A DNA stretch of 37,828 nucleotides from Bacteroidota bacterium (GCA_023381535.1 JAMCSN010000220.1:1-37828); one strand, 5' to 3'. Counted from the stretch's first letter, positions 21,098 to 30,987 are shown. The notes: generated from the letters alone by a model not told the origin. A program made the numbers and translations.

Positions 21098-22039
21098 CTG
21101 AAGAAATTTTTCAAGAAAATATTCCCTTCCCAGAATCTTGGCGATTTCATATTTGAAAGACTGACGTTGCTTTTTGCAGTGTCGGTCTTTCTGCTTGTAT
21201 TGCTGATGGGCTATGAAATGTACCTCGGATCGAAACCATCCATTGAGAAATTCGGGTGGGGATTTCTTACAAGCTCAACGTGGGATCCGGTACAAGAAAT
21301 TTTCGGCGCTCTGCCGATAATTTATGGAACAATAGTTTCGTCCTTGCTTGCATTGATAATCACTTTGCCTTTAAGCATCGGGGTTGCAATTTTTCTTGCC
21401 GAAACAGCCCCGCCTTGGTTCGAAAAACCGTTGTCCTTTCTTGTTGAATTACTTGCCGGAATTCCAAGCGTTGTTTACGGTCTGTGGGGAATTTTTGTTT
21501 TGGTTCCGTTCCTTCGCGATACGGTTGAGCCGTATCTTTCGGATAAATTTGGCAATCTTCCTTTTTTCACCGGCGCTCCGTACGGTTTTGGTTTATTGGC
21601 TGCCGTGCTGATATTATCCATCATGGTTTTACCCATCATCGCATCAATCAGCAGAGATGTATTACGATCTGTTCCGCAGTCGCAGCGCGAAGCTGCACTT
21701 GCTCTCGGCGCAACAAAGTGGCAGGCAACTAAAATTGTTTTGAAAGATGCAATGCCCGGAATCTTCGGTGCAACAATGTTAGGTTTGGGCAGAGCGATTG
21801 GCGAAACTATGGCAGTTACAATGGTAATCGGTAACCGGGCATTAATTTCGCCGTCGTTGTTCGATCCATCGTACACAATGGCAAGCGTTATCGCCAATGA
21901 ATTTACAGAAGCAACTTCGCAGATGTACTTAAGCTCACTGATTGAATTGGCGCTGGTGCTCTTCATAATAACAATAATAATAAACGGTTTTGCCCGACTT
22001 TTGGTTTGGAGTATGGAACGCAGGTGGAAATCAACATGA
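21098..22039 (+). CDS. pstC: phosphate ABC transporter permease PstC, probable non-AUG start
   Basis: An inner-membrane permease with six predicted helices and the PstC/PstA family signature (EAALALGATKWQATKIVLKD). It forms the channel with PstA. The nearest standard start, TTG at 21167, cuts into the first membrane helix. The same frame is open back to 21074 and encodes a typical basic amphipathic N-terminus (KKFFKKIFPSQNLGDFIFER), but it contains no ATG, GTG or TTG. CTG at 21098, with GGA nine bases upstream, is the best candidate and gives 313 residues, the usual PstC length. A sequencing error in a homopolymer is an alternative. The gene overlaps pstA by 4 bp (ATGA). Confidence 0.88.
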   Translation: MKKFFKKIFPSQNLGDFIFERLTLLFAVSVFLLVLLMGYEMYLGSKPSIEKFGWGFLTSSTWDPVQEIFGALPIIYGTIVSSLLALIITLPLSIGVAIFLAETAPPWFEKPLSFLVELLAGIPSVVYGLWGIFVLVPFLRDTVEPYLSDKFGNLPFFTGAPYGFGLLAAVLILSIMVLPIIASISRDVLRSVPQSQREAALALGATKWQATKIVLKDAMPGIFGATMLGLGRAIGETMAVTMVIGNRALISPSLFDPSYTMASVIANEFTEATSQMYLSSLIELALVLFIITIIINGFARLLVWSMERRWKST

Positions 22040-22890
22040 CGCCGTCGAAATTCTATACCGTCAGAAAAAAAATTACCAGCGCGGTAATGATGTCGCTGAC
22101 TTTGGTTGCGACGTTAGCAGCAATTATTCCGCTTGTGTTTATTTTCTATTACACAATTTCAAAAGGAATTACTTACCTCAATTTGGATTTCTTTATTCAA
22201 ATGCCCAAACCTGTCGGTGAATCCGGCGGAGGAATGGCAAATGCTATTGTTGGAACTTTGATTTTGATCGGACTTGGCGGAGCAATCGGTATTCCGGTAG
22301 GAATAATGACCGGCACTTATCTTTCCGAATTCGGAAATAATAAGTTTGCATCTGCTGTAAGATTTTTGACGGATGTGTTGAGCGGAATTCCTTCGATTGT
22401 AGTTGGTGTAGTTGCTTATACTTTGATTGTGGTCCCGATGAAAAAATTCTCTGCCTTAGCCGGCGGCGTAGCATTGGGAATTTTGATGATTCCAACGATC
22501 ACAAGAACTACTGAAGAGATGATAAAACTTGTTCCGCACTCAATTAGGGAAGCAGGACTTGCACTTGGAATTCCCAAATGGAAAACGACAATCAGGATAG
22601 TTTTAAGAACAGCGTGGAAGGGAATTGCAACCGGAATCTTGCTGGGTTTATCGCGTGCAGCAGGGGAGACCGCGCCGTTATTGTTCACAGCTCTCGGCAA
22701 TAGATTCTGGTCAACAAAAATTATGGAACCGATGGCGTCGTTAACTGTTTACATTTATGATTATGCGAAAGCTCCTTTTGAAGATTGGAATCAACAGGCA
22801 TGGACTGCGGCGCTCGTATTGATTTTGTTGATCTCGATATTAAGTTTAACGTTCAGAATTATCACCCGTTCGAAGTATAAAACAAATTAG
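22036..22890 (+). CDS. pstA: phosphate ABC transporter permease PstA
   Basis: A 284-residue inner-membrane permease, six predicted helices, with the permease signature REAGLALGIPKWKTTIRIV that contacts PstB. I use the ATG at 22036, which overlaps the pstC stop as ATGA and has GGTGGA upstream, rather than the TTG 30 bp earlier. It pairs with PstC to form the phosphate channel. pstB follows 27 bp later. Confidence 0.95.
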   Translation: MTPSKFYTVRKKITSAVMMSLTLVATLAAIIPLVFIFYYTISKGITYLNLDFFIQMPKPVGESGGGMANAIVGTLILIGLGGAIGIPVGIMTGTYLSEFGNNKFASAVRFLTDVLSGIPSIVVGVVAYTLIVVPMKKFSALAGGVALGILMIPTITRTTEEMIKLVPHSIREAGLALGIPKWKTTIRIVLRTAWKGIATGILLGLSRAAGETAPLLFTALGNRFWSTKIMEPMASLTVYIYDYAKAPFEDWNQQAWTAALVLILLISILSLTFRIITRSKYKTN

Positions 22891-22917
22891 GATTTGGATA
22901 ATCAATCAAAGAGAATT

Positions 22918-23667
22918 ATGGAAGTAAAAATTTCTGTAAAAAATTTGGAAGCTTATTATGGGAAGAATAAGGTTCTAAAAAATGTTTCGCTGGATGTTCC
23001 GAAGAATAAAGTGTTAGCTGTTATCGGACCTTCGGGATGCGGCAAATCAACTTTCTTAAGATGTTTGAACAGAATGCACGAGGTCGTGGGAGGCACAATC
23101 ACCGGTTCAATTATGCTGGACGGAGAAGATTTAACAAAAGCCGATCCGGTACTTTTACGGAAACGGATGGGAATGGTTTTTCAGAAACCGAATCCTTTTC
23201 CTACAATGTCGATATTCAACAATGTAGCCGCCGGATTAAAACTTAACGGTGTTAGAAGTAAGAAAATTTTAACTCCGATTGTGGAAAAATGTTTGAAGCA
23301 AGCCGCTCTTTGGGACGAGGTGAAGGACAGTCTGGACGATTCCGGCGCCAATATATCCGGCGGTCAGCAGCAACGATTATGTATTGCCAGAACACTGGCG
23401 GTGGACCCCGAAGTTATTTTAATGGACGAGCCCGCAAGCGCACTGGATCCGATTTCAACAACTAAAATTGAGGATCTGATTTTTGAGTTGAAGAAGAATT
23501 ACACTATAGTAATAGTAACACACAATATGCAGCAAGCTGCACGGGTCAGCGATTATACTGCGTTTTTTTATCTCGGAGAATTAATTGAGTTTGATGTTAC
23601 AACCAAAATATTTACTTCTCCGGCTAAGAAACAAACTGAAGATTACGTTCGAGGAAGATTCGGTTAA
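22918..23667 (+). CDS. pstB: phosphate ABC transporter ATP-binding protein
   Basis: A 249-residue ATPase, the usual PstB length. Walker A is GPSGCGKST (37-45), the Q-loop is in [12 protein letters not shown], the ABC signature is [14 protein letters not shown], and Walker B is [13 protein letters not shown]. The ATG at 22918 fits PstB alignments better than a TTG 24 bp earlier. It powers phosphate import through PstCA. phoU follows after 14 bp. Confidence 0.96.
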   Translation: MEVKISVKNLEAYYGKNKVLKNVSLDVPKNKVLAVIGPSGCGKSTFLRCLNRMHEVVGGTITGSIMLDGEDLTKADPVLLRKRMGMVFQKPNPFPTMSIFNNVAAGLKLNGVRSKKILTPIVEKCLKQAALWDEVKDSLDDSGANISGGQQQRLCIARTLAVDPEVILMDEPASALDPISTTKIEDLIFELKKNYTIVIVTHNMQQAARVSDYTAFFYLGELIEFDVTTKIFTSPAKKQTEDYVRGRFG

Positions 23668-23681
23668 GAAAGGAGTAAACA

Positions 23682-24362
23682 ATGAGAGAACATTTCGAAC
23701 AAGAAATTGAAAACTTAAAAACCAATCTCATTAAAATGGCTTCGCTGGTTGATGAGCAGGTTGAAAGAGTTATCACCGCGCTTGAAAAAGGAAATGTTGA
23801 ACTCTGCAAAGGAATCAAAGCCAAGGATTTGGAAATTGATGCTTACGATAATTTGATTCAAACACAGTGTGAAAACATTCTCGCTTTGTTCCAGCCGGTT
23901 ACAGTCGATCTGCGATTCATTATTTCTGCACTGATGATCAACAATCAGTTGGAACGCTGCGGCGATATTGCCGTAAATATTTCACAGCGGGTTAAAAAGA
24001 CGGCAGAGTTTTTCTCTCTCATTTCTGAAGCGCAGATAATCGAGATGGGCAAGCACGCACGCGAGATGCTTAAGAATGCGATCGATTCATTTATAAATAA
24101 CGACAGTGACCTGGCAAACAAAGTAATTGCGAGCGACGAGCTCGTTGATAATTTAAACAAACAGACGTTTAAGTTCCTCGTTAATAAAATGCAGACCAAT
24201 CCCGAACTGATAGAACCATGCGCTCACTTGATAGTTCTTACCAGGCATGTGGAAAGACTAGCAGATCACGCAACCAACATCGCGGAAGATTTGGTGTTCT
24301 ATATCGAGGCGAGGATAATCACTCACAAAAAGAAACTTGAGAAGCTAAGCGACGGGAATTGA
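23682..24362 (+). CDS. phoU: phosphate regulator PhoU
   Basis: A 226-residue all-helical protein with the two PhoU repeats; each contains the conserved helix pattern including D and E metal ligands (YDNLIQTQCE near 57-66; HVERLADHATNIAEDLVFY near 191-209). PhoU links Pst transport to the PhoR sensor kinase and keeps the Pho response off in phosphate-replete cells. AGGAG lies before the ATG. It ends the operon, converging on the hydrogenase protease with an 18-bp gap. No phoB or phoR is found in the window, so the regulator must be encoded elsewhere. Confidence 0.95.
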   Translation: MREHFEQEIENLKTNLIKMASLVDEQVERVITALEKGNVELCKGIKAKDLEIDAYDNLIQTQCENILALFQPVTVDLRFIISALMINNQLERCGDIAVNISQRVKKTAEFFSLISEAQIIEMGKHAREMLKNAIDSFINNDSDLANKVIASDELVDNLNKQTFKFLVNKMQTNPELIEPCAHLIVLTRHVERLADHATNIAEDLVFYIEARIITHKKKLEKLSDGN

Positions 24363-24380
24363 AGGAATCGGAAAAACGAA

Positions 24381-24842
24381 TTATTGAATTTCGGTCAATA
24401 AATTTTTCAGCAGAGCATCACAGACGCTTTCAAGACTGTATGATAAACCGTTTCCTTGTTCAAATATTTTGCCTTCCACTCCATAAATAGTTAATCGTTG
24501 AGGAAGCCGGTTTAATTTTCTTGCAAGTTCCACTGTTTCGGCAAGACTAAAAGAATGCGATGAATAATTAAAAGTATTTCGCGGAAGAGTTTCTTTGTTA
24601 ACGTCAAAACGGAAAATTGTTCCCGGCAAGCTCTCCGAACTTGCTGCATCGATTATGAATACGCTGTTGTAATCCTTCCAGATTTCCAAAAGCTCTATAC
24701 CGGCACCGCTGCATTCGGCAACTTTTACTGAAAAAGGGAATTTCTCTTTCAATTTGCGTGAAAGAACAATTCCAATACTATCGTCGCTGCGGAATTCATT
24801 CCCGATTCCGATGATAAGACTATTTGTTTTGTTGCTCGACAT
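24381..24842 (-). CDS. NiFe hydrogenase maturation protease
   Basis: A 153-residue HycI/HyaD-family endopeptidase. The fold motifs GIGNEFRSDDSIG (residues 12-24) with the nickel-sensing acidic residue, FIIDAASS near 62-69 and SSHSFSLAETV near 94-104 are all in place. It removes the C-terminal extension of the large subunit after nickel insertion. It is the last gene of the hydrogenase operon, 38 bp after the alpha subunit gene, which still encodes such an extension. Confidence 0.93.
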   Translation of the reverse strand: MSSNKTNSLIIGIGNEFRSDDSIGIVLSRKLKEKFPFSVKVAECSGAGIELLEIWKDYNSVFIIDAASSESLPGTIFRFDVNKETLPRNTFNYSSHSFSLAETVELARKLNRLPQRLTIYGVEGKIFEQGNGLSYSLESVCDALLKNLLTEIQ

Positions 24843-24880
24843 GAGTGGGAATTAATTTATAGACCGAATGAAAAACATTT

Positions 24881-26170
24881 CTACTCCCTGATGAAGTCCA
24901 ACTTTAGAAAGTGGGTCGCACATGAAATGCACGGATCATAGTTCCGAACCGTCTGTTCGCATTTCCATGTAAGTTCATCTGTTGGGAGATTAATATTTTT
25001 TGAAACGAACGAAAACAAATCGTTCTCTATCTGTTTCTGATTCTGCGAAGTTGGTGGAACAATTTTCGCTTCCTGTATTATTCCGGTTGCATCCATCCGG
25101 TATTTGTGATAAAGAATCCCTCTCGGCGCTTCCGTGCAGCCGTATCCGGTTCCTTCGCGTGGCAGAACATCGACAAAAGGTTTATCCGGCATTTCAAATT
25201 GCTCAATTATTCTCAACGCTTCTTGGCAAGCATACAACGTTTCAATCGCACGAACAGCAATACTCTTGAACGGATTATTGCACGGGGGCAGCATGTTAAC
25301 TTCTTTTGCCAATTCTTTTATCGAATCGGGAAGTTTATCGAAATTGAGATTGTAACGCGCCAGAGGTCCAACAAAATATATTCCGTCATTGTTCTTTGCC
25401 GATTGCAGTGCGTTGGAATGCCGGACATGCTCTTCTTGAAAATAATTTTCGTATTCGTTTACGTCAATGTTTAATCCTTGGTTCGAAACCAATTTCCCTT
25501 CATTAAACGGATATTCGTCCGGATGTTTCAATGCAACAAATTCATAATCCTGTTCAAACTCCGGGAACGAAAATGACGATGTTAATCTCACAGTTTCAAT
25601 CGCAATATCTTGGGCTCTCTTTAATTTTTCTGCAAGCAGTATGAACTCCTGCTTCGATGGAATTTTGTAAAAGCCGCCGACACGAACATTTATCGGGTGA
25701 ATTTCTCTGCCGCCCAATAGATTAACAATATCGTTGCCGGCTTTTTTCAGCTGCAATGCTTTGTTAACAATTTCCGGTGAAACGCCCGCAAGTTGAATGG
25801 CATCTTCGTAACCAAGAAAATCCGGGGCGTGAAGCATGTAGATGTGAAGTACGTGGCTCTCAATCCACTCGCCGCAATAAAGCAGACGGCGCAGTTCACG
25901 GATTTGCCGATCCGGCTTGACCTGCAAAATATTTTCGAGTGCATGGATCGAACTCATCTGATACGCAACGGGACAGATGCCGCAAATTCTTGCCGTGATA
26001 TCGGGTACTTCCATAAAATGTCTTCCGCGGAGAAATGCTTCGAAAAATCTCGGCGGTTCGAAAATTTTGAATTCGACTTCGCTCACTTTATCATTCTTGA
26101 TCTTGACAAGAAGCGAACCTTCGCCTTCAACGCGCGCCAGGTAATCAACTTTTATGGTTTTATTTTTCAT
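24881..26170 (-). CDS. hydA: group 3b NiFe hydrogenase, catalytic (alpha) subunit
   Basis: A 429-residue large subunit. The nickel ligands are in RICGICP (61-67, C63 and C66) and the C-terminal DPCISCATH, followed by the nine-residue extension FLKLDFIRE removed by the maturation protease. The spacing and flanks match the cytoplasmic NAD(P)-linked sulfhydrogenase group (3b), which interconverts H2 and protons with NAD(P)H. I use the ATG at 26170; the upstream ATG at 26209 lies deep in the delta gene. The chosen start overlaps the delta stop by 11 bp, suggesting coupling. Confidence 0.94.
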   Translation of the reverse strand: MKNKTIKVDYLARVEGEGSLLVKIKNDKVSEVEFKIFEPPRFFEAFLRGRHFMEVPDITARICGICPVAYQMSSIHALENILQVKPDRQIRELRRLLYCGEWIESHVLHIYMLHAPDFLGYEDAIQLAGVSPEIVNKALQLKKAGNDIVNLLGGREIHPINVRVGGFYKIPSKQEFILLAEKLKRAQDIAIETVRLTSSFSFPEFEQDYEFVALKHPDEYPFNEGKLVSNQGLNIDVNEYENYFQEEHVRHSNALQSAKNNDGIYFVGPLARYNLNFDKLPDSIKELAKEVNMLPPCNNPFKSIAVRAIETLYACQEALRIIEQFEMPDKPFVDVLPREGTGYGCTEAPRGILYHKYRMDATGIIQEAKIVPPTSQNQKQIENDLFSFVSKNINLPTDELTWKCEQTVRNYDPCISCATHFLKLDFIRE

Positions 26171-26939
26171 GTGATTCACTCTCTTTCCGGAACGCTTCGG
26201 CAAAAGCATTAAATCCGCGGAAACTTCTTACAATTTCTTCTTCTCTAAATCCGTGCTTGCTCATCCAGTCTGCAAGCGATCCCGTGTTCGGCGTTTCTTT
26301 CGGACCGTAGCATCCAAAACATCCGCGGTTATATGAGGGGCACAACGCGTTGCATCCCGTGTGTGTTACCGGACCTAAACACGCGGTGCCGTGTGCAACA
26401 GTTATGCATACATTGCCTTTCAGTTTGCAATCGATACAAACACTGTGGGGCGCAATGTTAGGTTTGCGGTTGTTGAGATATGCGTTAATAACTTCGATCA
26501 ATTGGAATTTGTTTACCGGGCATCCATGCAGTTCGTAATCAACATGAATATGATTTGAAATTGGTGTGGAAGTACTGAGCGTTTCGATGTATGCCGGATT
26601 TGCATAAACGAGTCTGATGAAATCCTTAACGTCTTTGAAATTTTTTAACGCTTGAATTCCTCCAGCCGTTGCACATGCGCCAATTGTGATTAAAAATTTG
26701 GACTGCCGGCGAATTTTGTGAATCCTTTCGGCATCGTGAGGTGTTGTGATTGATCCTTCAACGAGAGAAATATCGTACGGACCTTTCACGACAGCTCTTG
26801 AAGCTTCCGGGAAGTTTGCGATTTCGATTGCGCCTGCTACGGCAAGCAGTTCATCTTCACAATCGAGAAGACTTAATTGGCATCCGTCGCATGATGCAAA
26901 TTTCCACACAGCAAGTTTTGGTTTGTCTTTAGACGCCAT
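26160..26939 (-). CDS. hydD: group 3b NiFe hydrogenase, small (delta) subunit
   Basis: A 259-residue electron-transfer subunit without a Tat signal, as expected for a cytoplasmic enzyme. Cys residues for the FeS clusters are in ASCDGCQLS (16-24), [27 protein letters not shown] and the C-terminal [15 protein letters not shown]...GCFGC. It passes electrons between the NiFe site and the gamma/beta subunits. It follows the gamma gene with a 1-bp gap and overlaps the alpha gene. Confidence 0.94.
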   Translation of the reverse strand: MASKDKPKLAVWKFASCDGCQLSLLDCEDELLAVAGAIEIANFPEASRAVVKGPYDISLVEGSITTPHDAERIHKIRRQSKFLITIGACATAGGIQALKNFKDVKDFIRLVYANPAYIETLSTSTPISNHIHVDYELHGCPVNKFQLIEVINAYLNNRKPNIAPHSVCIDCKLKGNVCITVAHGTACLGPVTHTGCNALCPSYNRGCFGCYGPKETPNTGSLADWMSKHGFREEEIVRSFRGFNAFAEAFRKESESHEK

Positions 26940-26940
26940 G

Positions 26941-27765
26941 CTAAATTTCCCTTTTGCCGAACAGATGTTTTATTTTTTCATACTTAAAGATAGGACCGTC
27001 TTTGCAAATGAATTCGGTTCCGTACTGGCAGTGTCCGCAGAATCCAATACCGCATTTCATGTTCCGTTCCATCGAGAGAAAAATTTTCTCCGCAGATAAA
27101 CCGCTTTTCATTAATTCCGAGATAGAATATTTCATCATTATTTCGGGACCGCAGATCATCGCAGTCATGTTTTTTGGATCGAACCTGACGCGCGGAATTA
27201 ACGTAGTTACAACTCCAACATTGCCGTTCCATGTTCTTGCAGCCCGGTCAACGGTTACTTGAACATCCAAGTCGAGTCGCGATTTTAATTTTTCCAATTC
27301 GCGCTTGAATAAAATATCTTCCGGCGTTCGTGTTCCGTAAAGAATTGCAATTCTTCCGTACGATTCACGCTCGCGAAGAATTTCATAGATGACGGTTCGA
27401 AGCGGCGCTAAACCAATTCCGCCTGCAATGAGAACAACATCGTTTCCTATCGCTTCTTTCACGGGCCATGTTGAACCGTAAGGACCGCGCACACCGATTG
27501 TATCGCCTGCTTTCAGTTTCGACATTGCTTTTGTTACGGTGCCGACTGTTCGTGTGGTGTGAATCAGAATATCATTTTTGTTTGGATCGCCGCTGATTGA
27601 AATCGGAATTTCTCCGTTGCCGAAAATGTAGAGCATATTGAATTGACCGGCGCCGAATGAAAACTTTCGTTCTCCTTCAGCCGGAATTAATTCGACGGTG
27701 AAAACATCCTGCGTTTCTTTTTTTACTCGTTGAATTCTGTACTGACTTGGAATCATCGGGTCCAT
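26941..27765 (-). CDS. hydG: group 3b hydrogenase, gamma subunit (FAD/NAD(P)-binding)
   Basis: A 274-residue ferredoxin-reductase-like flavoprotein. The N-terminal FAD barrel contains FGAGQFNML and the [11 protein letters not shown] segment. The NAD(P) domain starts [17 protein letters not shown] and carries the [13 protein letters not shown] segment. A C-terminal 2Fe-2S site is [12 protein letters not shown]...FIC. It is the NAD(P)H-reacting subunit of the sulfhydrogenase. It lies 17 bp after the cNMP-binding gene and 1 bp before delta. Confidence 0.94.
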   Translation of the reverse strand: MDPMIPSQYRIQRVKKETQDVFTVELIPAEGERKFSFGAGQFNMLYIFGNGEIPISISGDPNKNDILIHTTRTVGTVTKAMSKLKAGDTIGVRGPYGSTWPVKEAIGNDVVLIAGGIGLAPLRTVIYEILRERESYGRIAILYGTRTPEDILFKRELEKLKSRLDLDVQVTVDRAARTWNGNVGVVTTLIPRVRFDPKNMTAMICGPEIMMKYSISELMKSGLSAEKIFLSMERNMKCGIGFCGHCQYGTEFICKDGPIFKYEKIKHLFGKREI

Positions 27766-27782
27766 ACTTTTTGCATCCTTGC

Positions 27783-28256
27783 TTATTTTTTGTCCGGCAC
27801 TTTGATGCTGTAAATATCTAACAGTTGAAGTCGCATAGCATTAAGTCTTTGCTCAAACACATTCGCCAGCCGTTTCATCAATTCATAACCCAGCTTAGGA
27901 TCTTTTTCGCATTTGCCGCGCAGACATTTTCCATCGAGTGAAATAGCGCGCGTCGTTTCTATTGCTCTTCCGTCCATCCGCCAAACGTAAGGTGGAATTA
28001 ACCATGACCAGCCGAGAATATCGCCTTCGCCTACCGTTTGAATTGCAACCGGTCCGTACTCGGGAGTAAAAATTTCGAGAGAAACTTTGCCGGAACGTAA
28101 AATGTAAAACTCGCTTGCCTCTTCGTCTTCTTTGAACAGAAACTTGTCTGCTTCAAACGCAACATTCTTTGCGCATCCAACGATCAACTGAACATGTTCC
28201 GGCGCCAAGCCCTGGATAAACGGATGCTGCTGCAAAATTTTCTCTAGTGATTCCAT
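27783..28256 (-). CDS. cyclic-nucleotide-binding-domain protein in the hydrogenase operon
   Basis: A 157-residue single-domain protein of the Crp/cNMP-binding fold (about 10-130: FLFKEDEEASEFYILRSGKV, VGEGDILGWSWLIPP). It lacks the C-terminal helix-turn-helix of Crp/Fnr regulators, and the usual phosphate-binding-cassette Arg is not in its normal setting, so ligand and mode of action are open. It sits between the beta and gamma genes with gaps of 24 and 17 bp. Such stand-alone domains recur in group 3b hydrogenase operons, suggesting an allosteric or assembly role. Confidence 0.85.
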   Translation of the reverse strand: MESLEKILQQHPFIQGLAPEHVQLIVGCAKNVAFEADKFLFKEDEEASEFYILRSGKVSLEIFTPEYGPVAIQTVGEGDILGWSWLIPPYVWRMDGRAIETTRAISLDGKCLRGKCEKDPKLGYELMKRLANVFEQRLNAMRLQLLDIYSIKVPDKK

Positions 28257-28280
28257 GGCTCTACTCCTTGTTTAACTTTT

Positions 28281-29384
28281 TCATTTTGATAATTCTTTTA
28301 TTGCCCGGGCTTCAGCAGTAATATCTATACCTACCGGGCACCATGTGATGCATCTTCCGCAGCCGACACATCCCGATGAGCCGAACTGATCGTGCCAGGT
28401 TGCGAGTTTATGAGTCATCCATTGGCGGTAACGTGATTTTACCGAGTTTCGAATGCTGCCGCCGTGAATGTATGAGAAGTCGATCGTAAAACATGAGTCC
28501 CACTTTTGCCAACGCTCCGCGTGTTCGCCGGTTAAGTCGGTTGTATCTTCAATCGTTGTGCAAAAACATGTGGGGCAAACCATTGTACAGTTTGCACATG
28601 AAAGACATCGCTCGGCAACTTTGTCCCATTGAGTGTGATCAAGATTATCCAAAAGTAAATTTCTGATGTTCGATGTGTCGAGCGTTCTTCCCATTGTTGC
28701 GGCGGCATTATTGATTAGCTCGTTTCCAAAATCAATTTCATTTTGAACTGCAGAGCGATGAGGAATCTCCGACAAAATTTTTTCGCCTTTCTGGGAGCCG
28801 CTCTCTATCAGAAAATTATGATTGCCGTCTTTCAAAATTTCAGTAAGCGATAAGTCAAAACCTTTTTCCGCTTTGGGACCAGCGTTCATCGAGACACAAA
28901 AGCACGTGCCGCCGCTTTCAACACAGTTTACTGCAATGATAAATGCATTGTCGCGGCGCAACTTGTAACTTTGATTAACGTATTCACCGGAAGTAAAAAC
29001 TTTATCCTGAATAAAAATGGCGTTTAGTTCGCACGACCTCACACCGATAAAAGCGAATTTTGTTTCGTTGAGATTTTCCGGAATGATATCGAACTTGTTT
29101 TCTGTCTTTGCAGCATGCCAGAGTTTTTGAATGGGCGGATTCAAAAACTTTTTCCACGATTGAGGACCAACGACGTATCCGAACAATGCATCGTCGTTTC
29201 TTTTTTCAAGTCTGTATTTGCCCGCATCTTGTTTGTCCGTCCAACCAATTGGAAGGTCTTCGGAGGAATTTATTTCATCGTAAACAATTGCACCGTCTTT
29301 GATTGTTGGTCCAATTGTCTTGTAACCACTCTTTCTCAGAGCATCGAGTAATAGACTAAAGTTCGAACGTAGTAAAACTTTCAT
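28281..29384 (-). CDS. hydB: group 3b hydrogenase, beta subunit (4Fe-4S)
   Basis: A 367-residue iron-sulfur subunit related to anaerobic sulfite reductase subunit A. Two ferredoxin-like cluster motifs are visible near the C-terminus: CLSCANCTMVCPTCF (about residue 265) and CVGCGRCITWCPVGID (about 340). It gives the complex its historical sulfur-reductase activity and relays electrons. I use the ATG at 29384 rather than the TTG six bases earlier. It is the first gene of the operon; no clear promoter consensus or Pho-box-like array is seen upstream. Confidence 0.92.
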   Translation of the reverse strand: MKVLLRSNFSLLLDALRKSGYKTIGPTIKDGAIVYDEINSSEDLPIGWTDKQDAGKYRLEKRNDDALFGYVVGPQSWKKFLNPPIQKLWHAAKTENKFDIIPENLNETKFAFIGVRSCELNAIFIQDKVFTSGEYVNQSYKLRRDNAFIIAVNCVESGGTCFCVSMNAGPKAEKGFDLSLTEILKDGNHNFLIESGSQKGEKILSEIPHRSAVQNEIDFGNELINNAAATMGRTLDTSNIRNLLLDNLDHTQWDKVAERCLSCANCTMVCPTCFCTTIEDTTDLTGEHAERWQKWDSCFTIDFSYIHGGSIRNSVKSRYRQWMTHKLATWHDQFGSSGCVGCGRCITWCPVGIDITAEARAIKELSK

Positions 29385-29390
29385 GATCAA

Positions 29391-29928
29391 CCCGAACCGT
29401 AATTAACAATTGACACAATTGAAATAATAGGTAAATCACCATTGAATTAACTTCAATTTATCAATTTCTGGAGTCAGTGTCCAAAAATAAATCTTCTCCA
29501 AAAGATTGATACAATTATTTGTTGCGTATTACTTGAAGAGGATTTTTGGTATAACGAAGGTAATATTTGTCTATGATTGGCGAGTATAAAATGTAAGTAT
29601 AGTACATAAATGGAAAAGCCCATCTTTATTCAAAATGCAAAGGATAGTTATAAAAACAACTATTTTAAAATAGTGGCAGACTTGCCCACCGTAGTCACGC
29701 ATTTCGGGACGAAGGTGGGGCCGATCCCGATATCGCTTCGCTCATCGGGACAGGCGAGACTTCCCGATTCCGAAATTATTCGGAATCGGGACGACCTCCT
29801 GCGTGACAGCCACTCCAAGGATTTTTCTGCAAGTTGTTATATCGTAATAATTTATGATTTTAAAAGCGTTTATGACGTTCTATTAATTATACAATTTTTC
29901 CTTATTTTCTATTGTTTAGAAAATATTT
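29391..29928. repeat. intergenic region with hairpin repeat and tRNA-Asp fragment
   Basis: 29391-29640 is AT-rich with no gene. At 29673-29815 lies a palindromic GC-rich repeat with TCCCGAT/ATCGGGA hairpins (for example CCCGATTCCGAA paired with TTCGGAATCGGG, 29763-29790). The 18-bp CGACCTCCTGCGTGACAG at 29792-29809 is identical to tRNA-Asp positions 31012-31029 and in the same orientation. The open frame 29610-29933 crosses these hairpins and is not believed to be a gene. Confidence 0.7.
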
Positions 29929-29963
29929 CGTAGCCAAATCGTAGCGAAAAGTAGGAGTAAACA

Positions 29964-30506
29964 ATGAATATAATAAGTAGAATAAAAAATTATTTTCGTA
30001 AAGATGATTTTGATGCTAAAATGATAAGGGAAATAATCGACGAACACCCAGCTCCTTGGTCAGATGAATTAAAAAAGGAATTGAAAGAAGAATTTAAAAA
30101 ATTAAGCGACTCACTCGTAACTACTTCTCGGTCTGAGGCAGAAAAGTTTGATAAAGGCATACTATCATTATCTAGTATCTTTCTTGGGTTTACATTAACA
30201 TTTGTTGATAAAATAGTTTCTTTAAATACAGCTTGGTATAAATGGTTATTGTATGTGAGCTGGTTATCATTCTTCTTCTCAATAGTTTCTATTCTTGCTG
30301 GTCTATTGATAAATCAAAAATCTATTAGGCAGATGATTAATGATTCTAAAAAGTTTTTTATTGATGGAAATCTGAATTACTCTAACTTCGCAGAAAATAC
30401 ACTTAATAAGGTTGCCAATATTTTGAATTATATTTCTTTACTTCTATTTGTTTCAGGCGCTGGTGCATTTGTGCTGTTCGTAATTTTCAATGTCACTAGA
30501 TTATAA
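29964..30506 (+). CDS. hypothetical membrane protein of an accessory module
   Basis: A 180-residue protein of unknown family: a charged, coiled-coil-prone N-terminus (about 15-60, rich in Lys/Glu), then three membrane helices (about 67-88, 93-116 and 152-175). The ATG is supported by AGGAG seven bases upstream. It is AT-rich compared with neighbouring housekeeping genes, and together with the next gene it is bracketed by a 15-bp direct repeat (CGTAGCCAAATCGTA at 29929 and 30911), which suggests horizontally acquired DNA. Similar architecture (soluble helices plus three membrane helices) occurs in defence and phage-accessory proteins, but no function can be assigned. Confidence 0.75.
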   Translation: MNIISRIKNYFRKDDFDAKMIREIIDEHPAPWSDELKKELKEEFKKLSDSLVTTSRSEAEKFDKGILSLSSIFLGFTLTFVDKIVSLNTAWYKWLLYVSWLSFFFSIVSILAGLLINQKSIRQMINDSKKFFIDGNLNYSNFAENTLNKVANILNYISLLLFVSGAGAFVLFVIFNVTRL

Positions 30507-30617
30507 CAAGGTCTTGACAAATTTTTTGTGTGTGATATATTCATGATAAATCGGCAACTAAGCCGTTTATTAATAAAATATATGGAAAGTGAAAACACAC
30601 AGGATTGTAAAGCCTGT

Positions 30618-30896
30618 ATGGAGATGCCCAGATACAAATGTCATAAAATTGTATGGGCGTTTAAAATAAAATCTATTGAATTTGACATGGATAGGTCTAC
30701 TAAAGAAAACAGAGAAACTGATGGTGGGGCTTATATTACTCCAGAAGAAAAAGGTTATGCTGAGTTTAAAGTTTCACGCGAATATGTTGAAAAGCATAAT
30801 CCTCAAGTTGGAGGTTATTATGTAGTTTATAGCGGGGGATATAAATCTTGGTCACCAGCGAAAGAATTTGAAGAAGGCTATACATTATTATCTTAA
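30618..30896 (+). CDS. small phage/mobile-DNA-type conserved protein
   Basis: About 92 residues from the ATG at 30618; earlier in-frame starts at 30528 (GTG), 30543 and 30582 are possible because no ribosome site decides. The body, PRYKCHKIVWAFKIKSIEFD followed by DGGAYITPEEKGYAEF, VSREYVEKHNPQVGGYYVVY and KSWSPAKEFEEGYTLL, is a widespread small protein of phage and prophage genomes that I recognise by pattern only; its role is unknown. It lies shortly after the membrane-protein gene, inside the direct-repeat-bracketed module next to tRNA-Asp. Confidence 0.75.
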   Translation: MEMPRYKCHKIVWAFKIKSIEFDMDRSTKENRETDGGAYITPEEKGYAEFKVSREYVEKHNPQVGGYYVVYSGGYKSWSPAKEFEEGYTLLS

Positions 30897-30948
30897 TCTT
30901 AATTTACAATCGTAGCCAAATCGTAACGAGAAAATCCATACAAAAAAC

Positions 30949-30986
30949 AAAAAAGCCGCAATTCTGTTTGAATTACGGCTTTTTTT
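30949..30986. terminator. bidirectional terminator
   Basis: AGCCGCAATTC (30954-30964) pairs with GAATTACGGCT (30970-30980), one mismatch, with A-rich sequence on the left and T7 on the right. It can end the + strand accessory module and the - strand tRNA-Asp transcript. Confidence 0.8.
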
Positions 30987-30987
30987 G

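Noticed and set aside
21475..21966. 163-codon minus-strand open frame inside pstC
   Set aside because: The sense strand encodes a clear PstC permease; the antisense frame is a composition shadow.
29610..29933. 107-codon open frame before the accessory module
   Set aside because: It crosses GC-rich palindromes and a tRNA-Asp fragment, which are unlikely to be coding.
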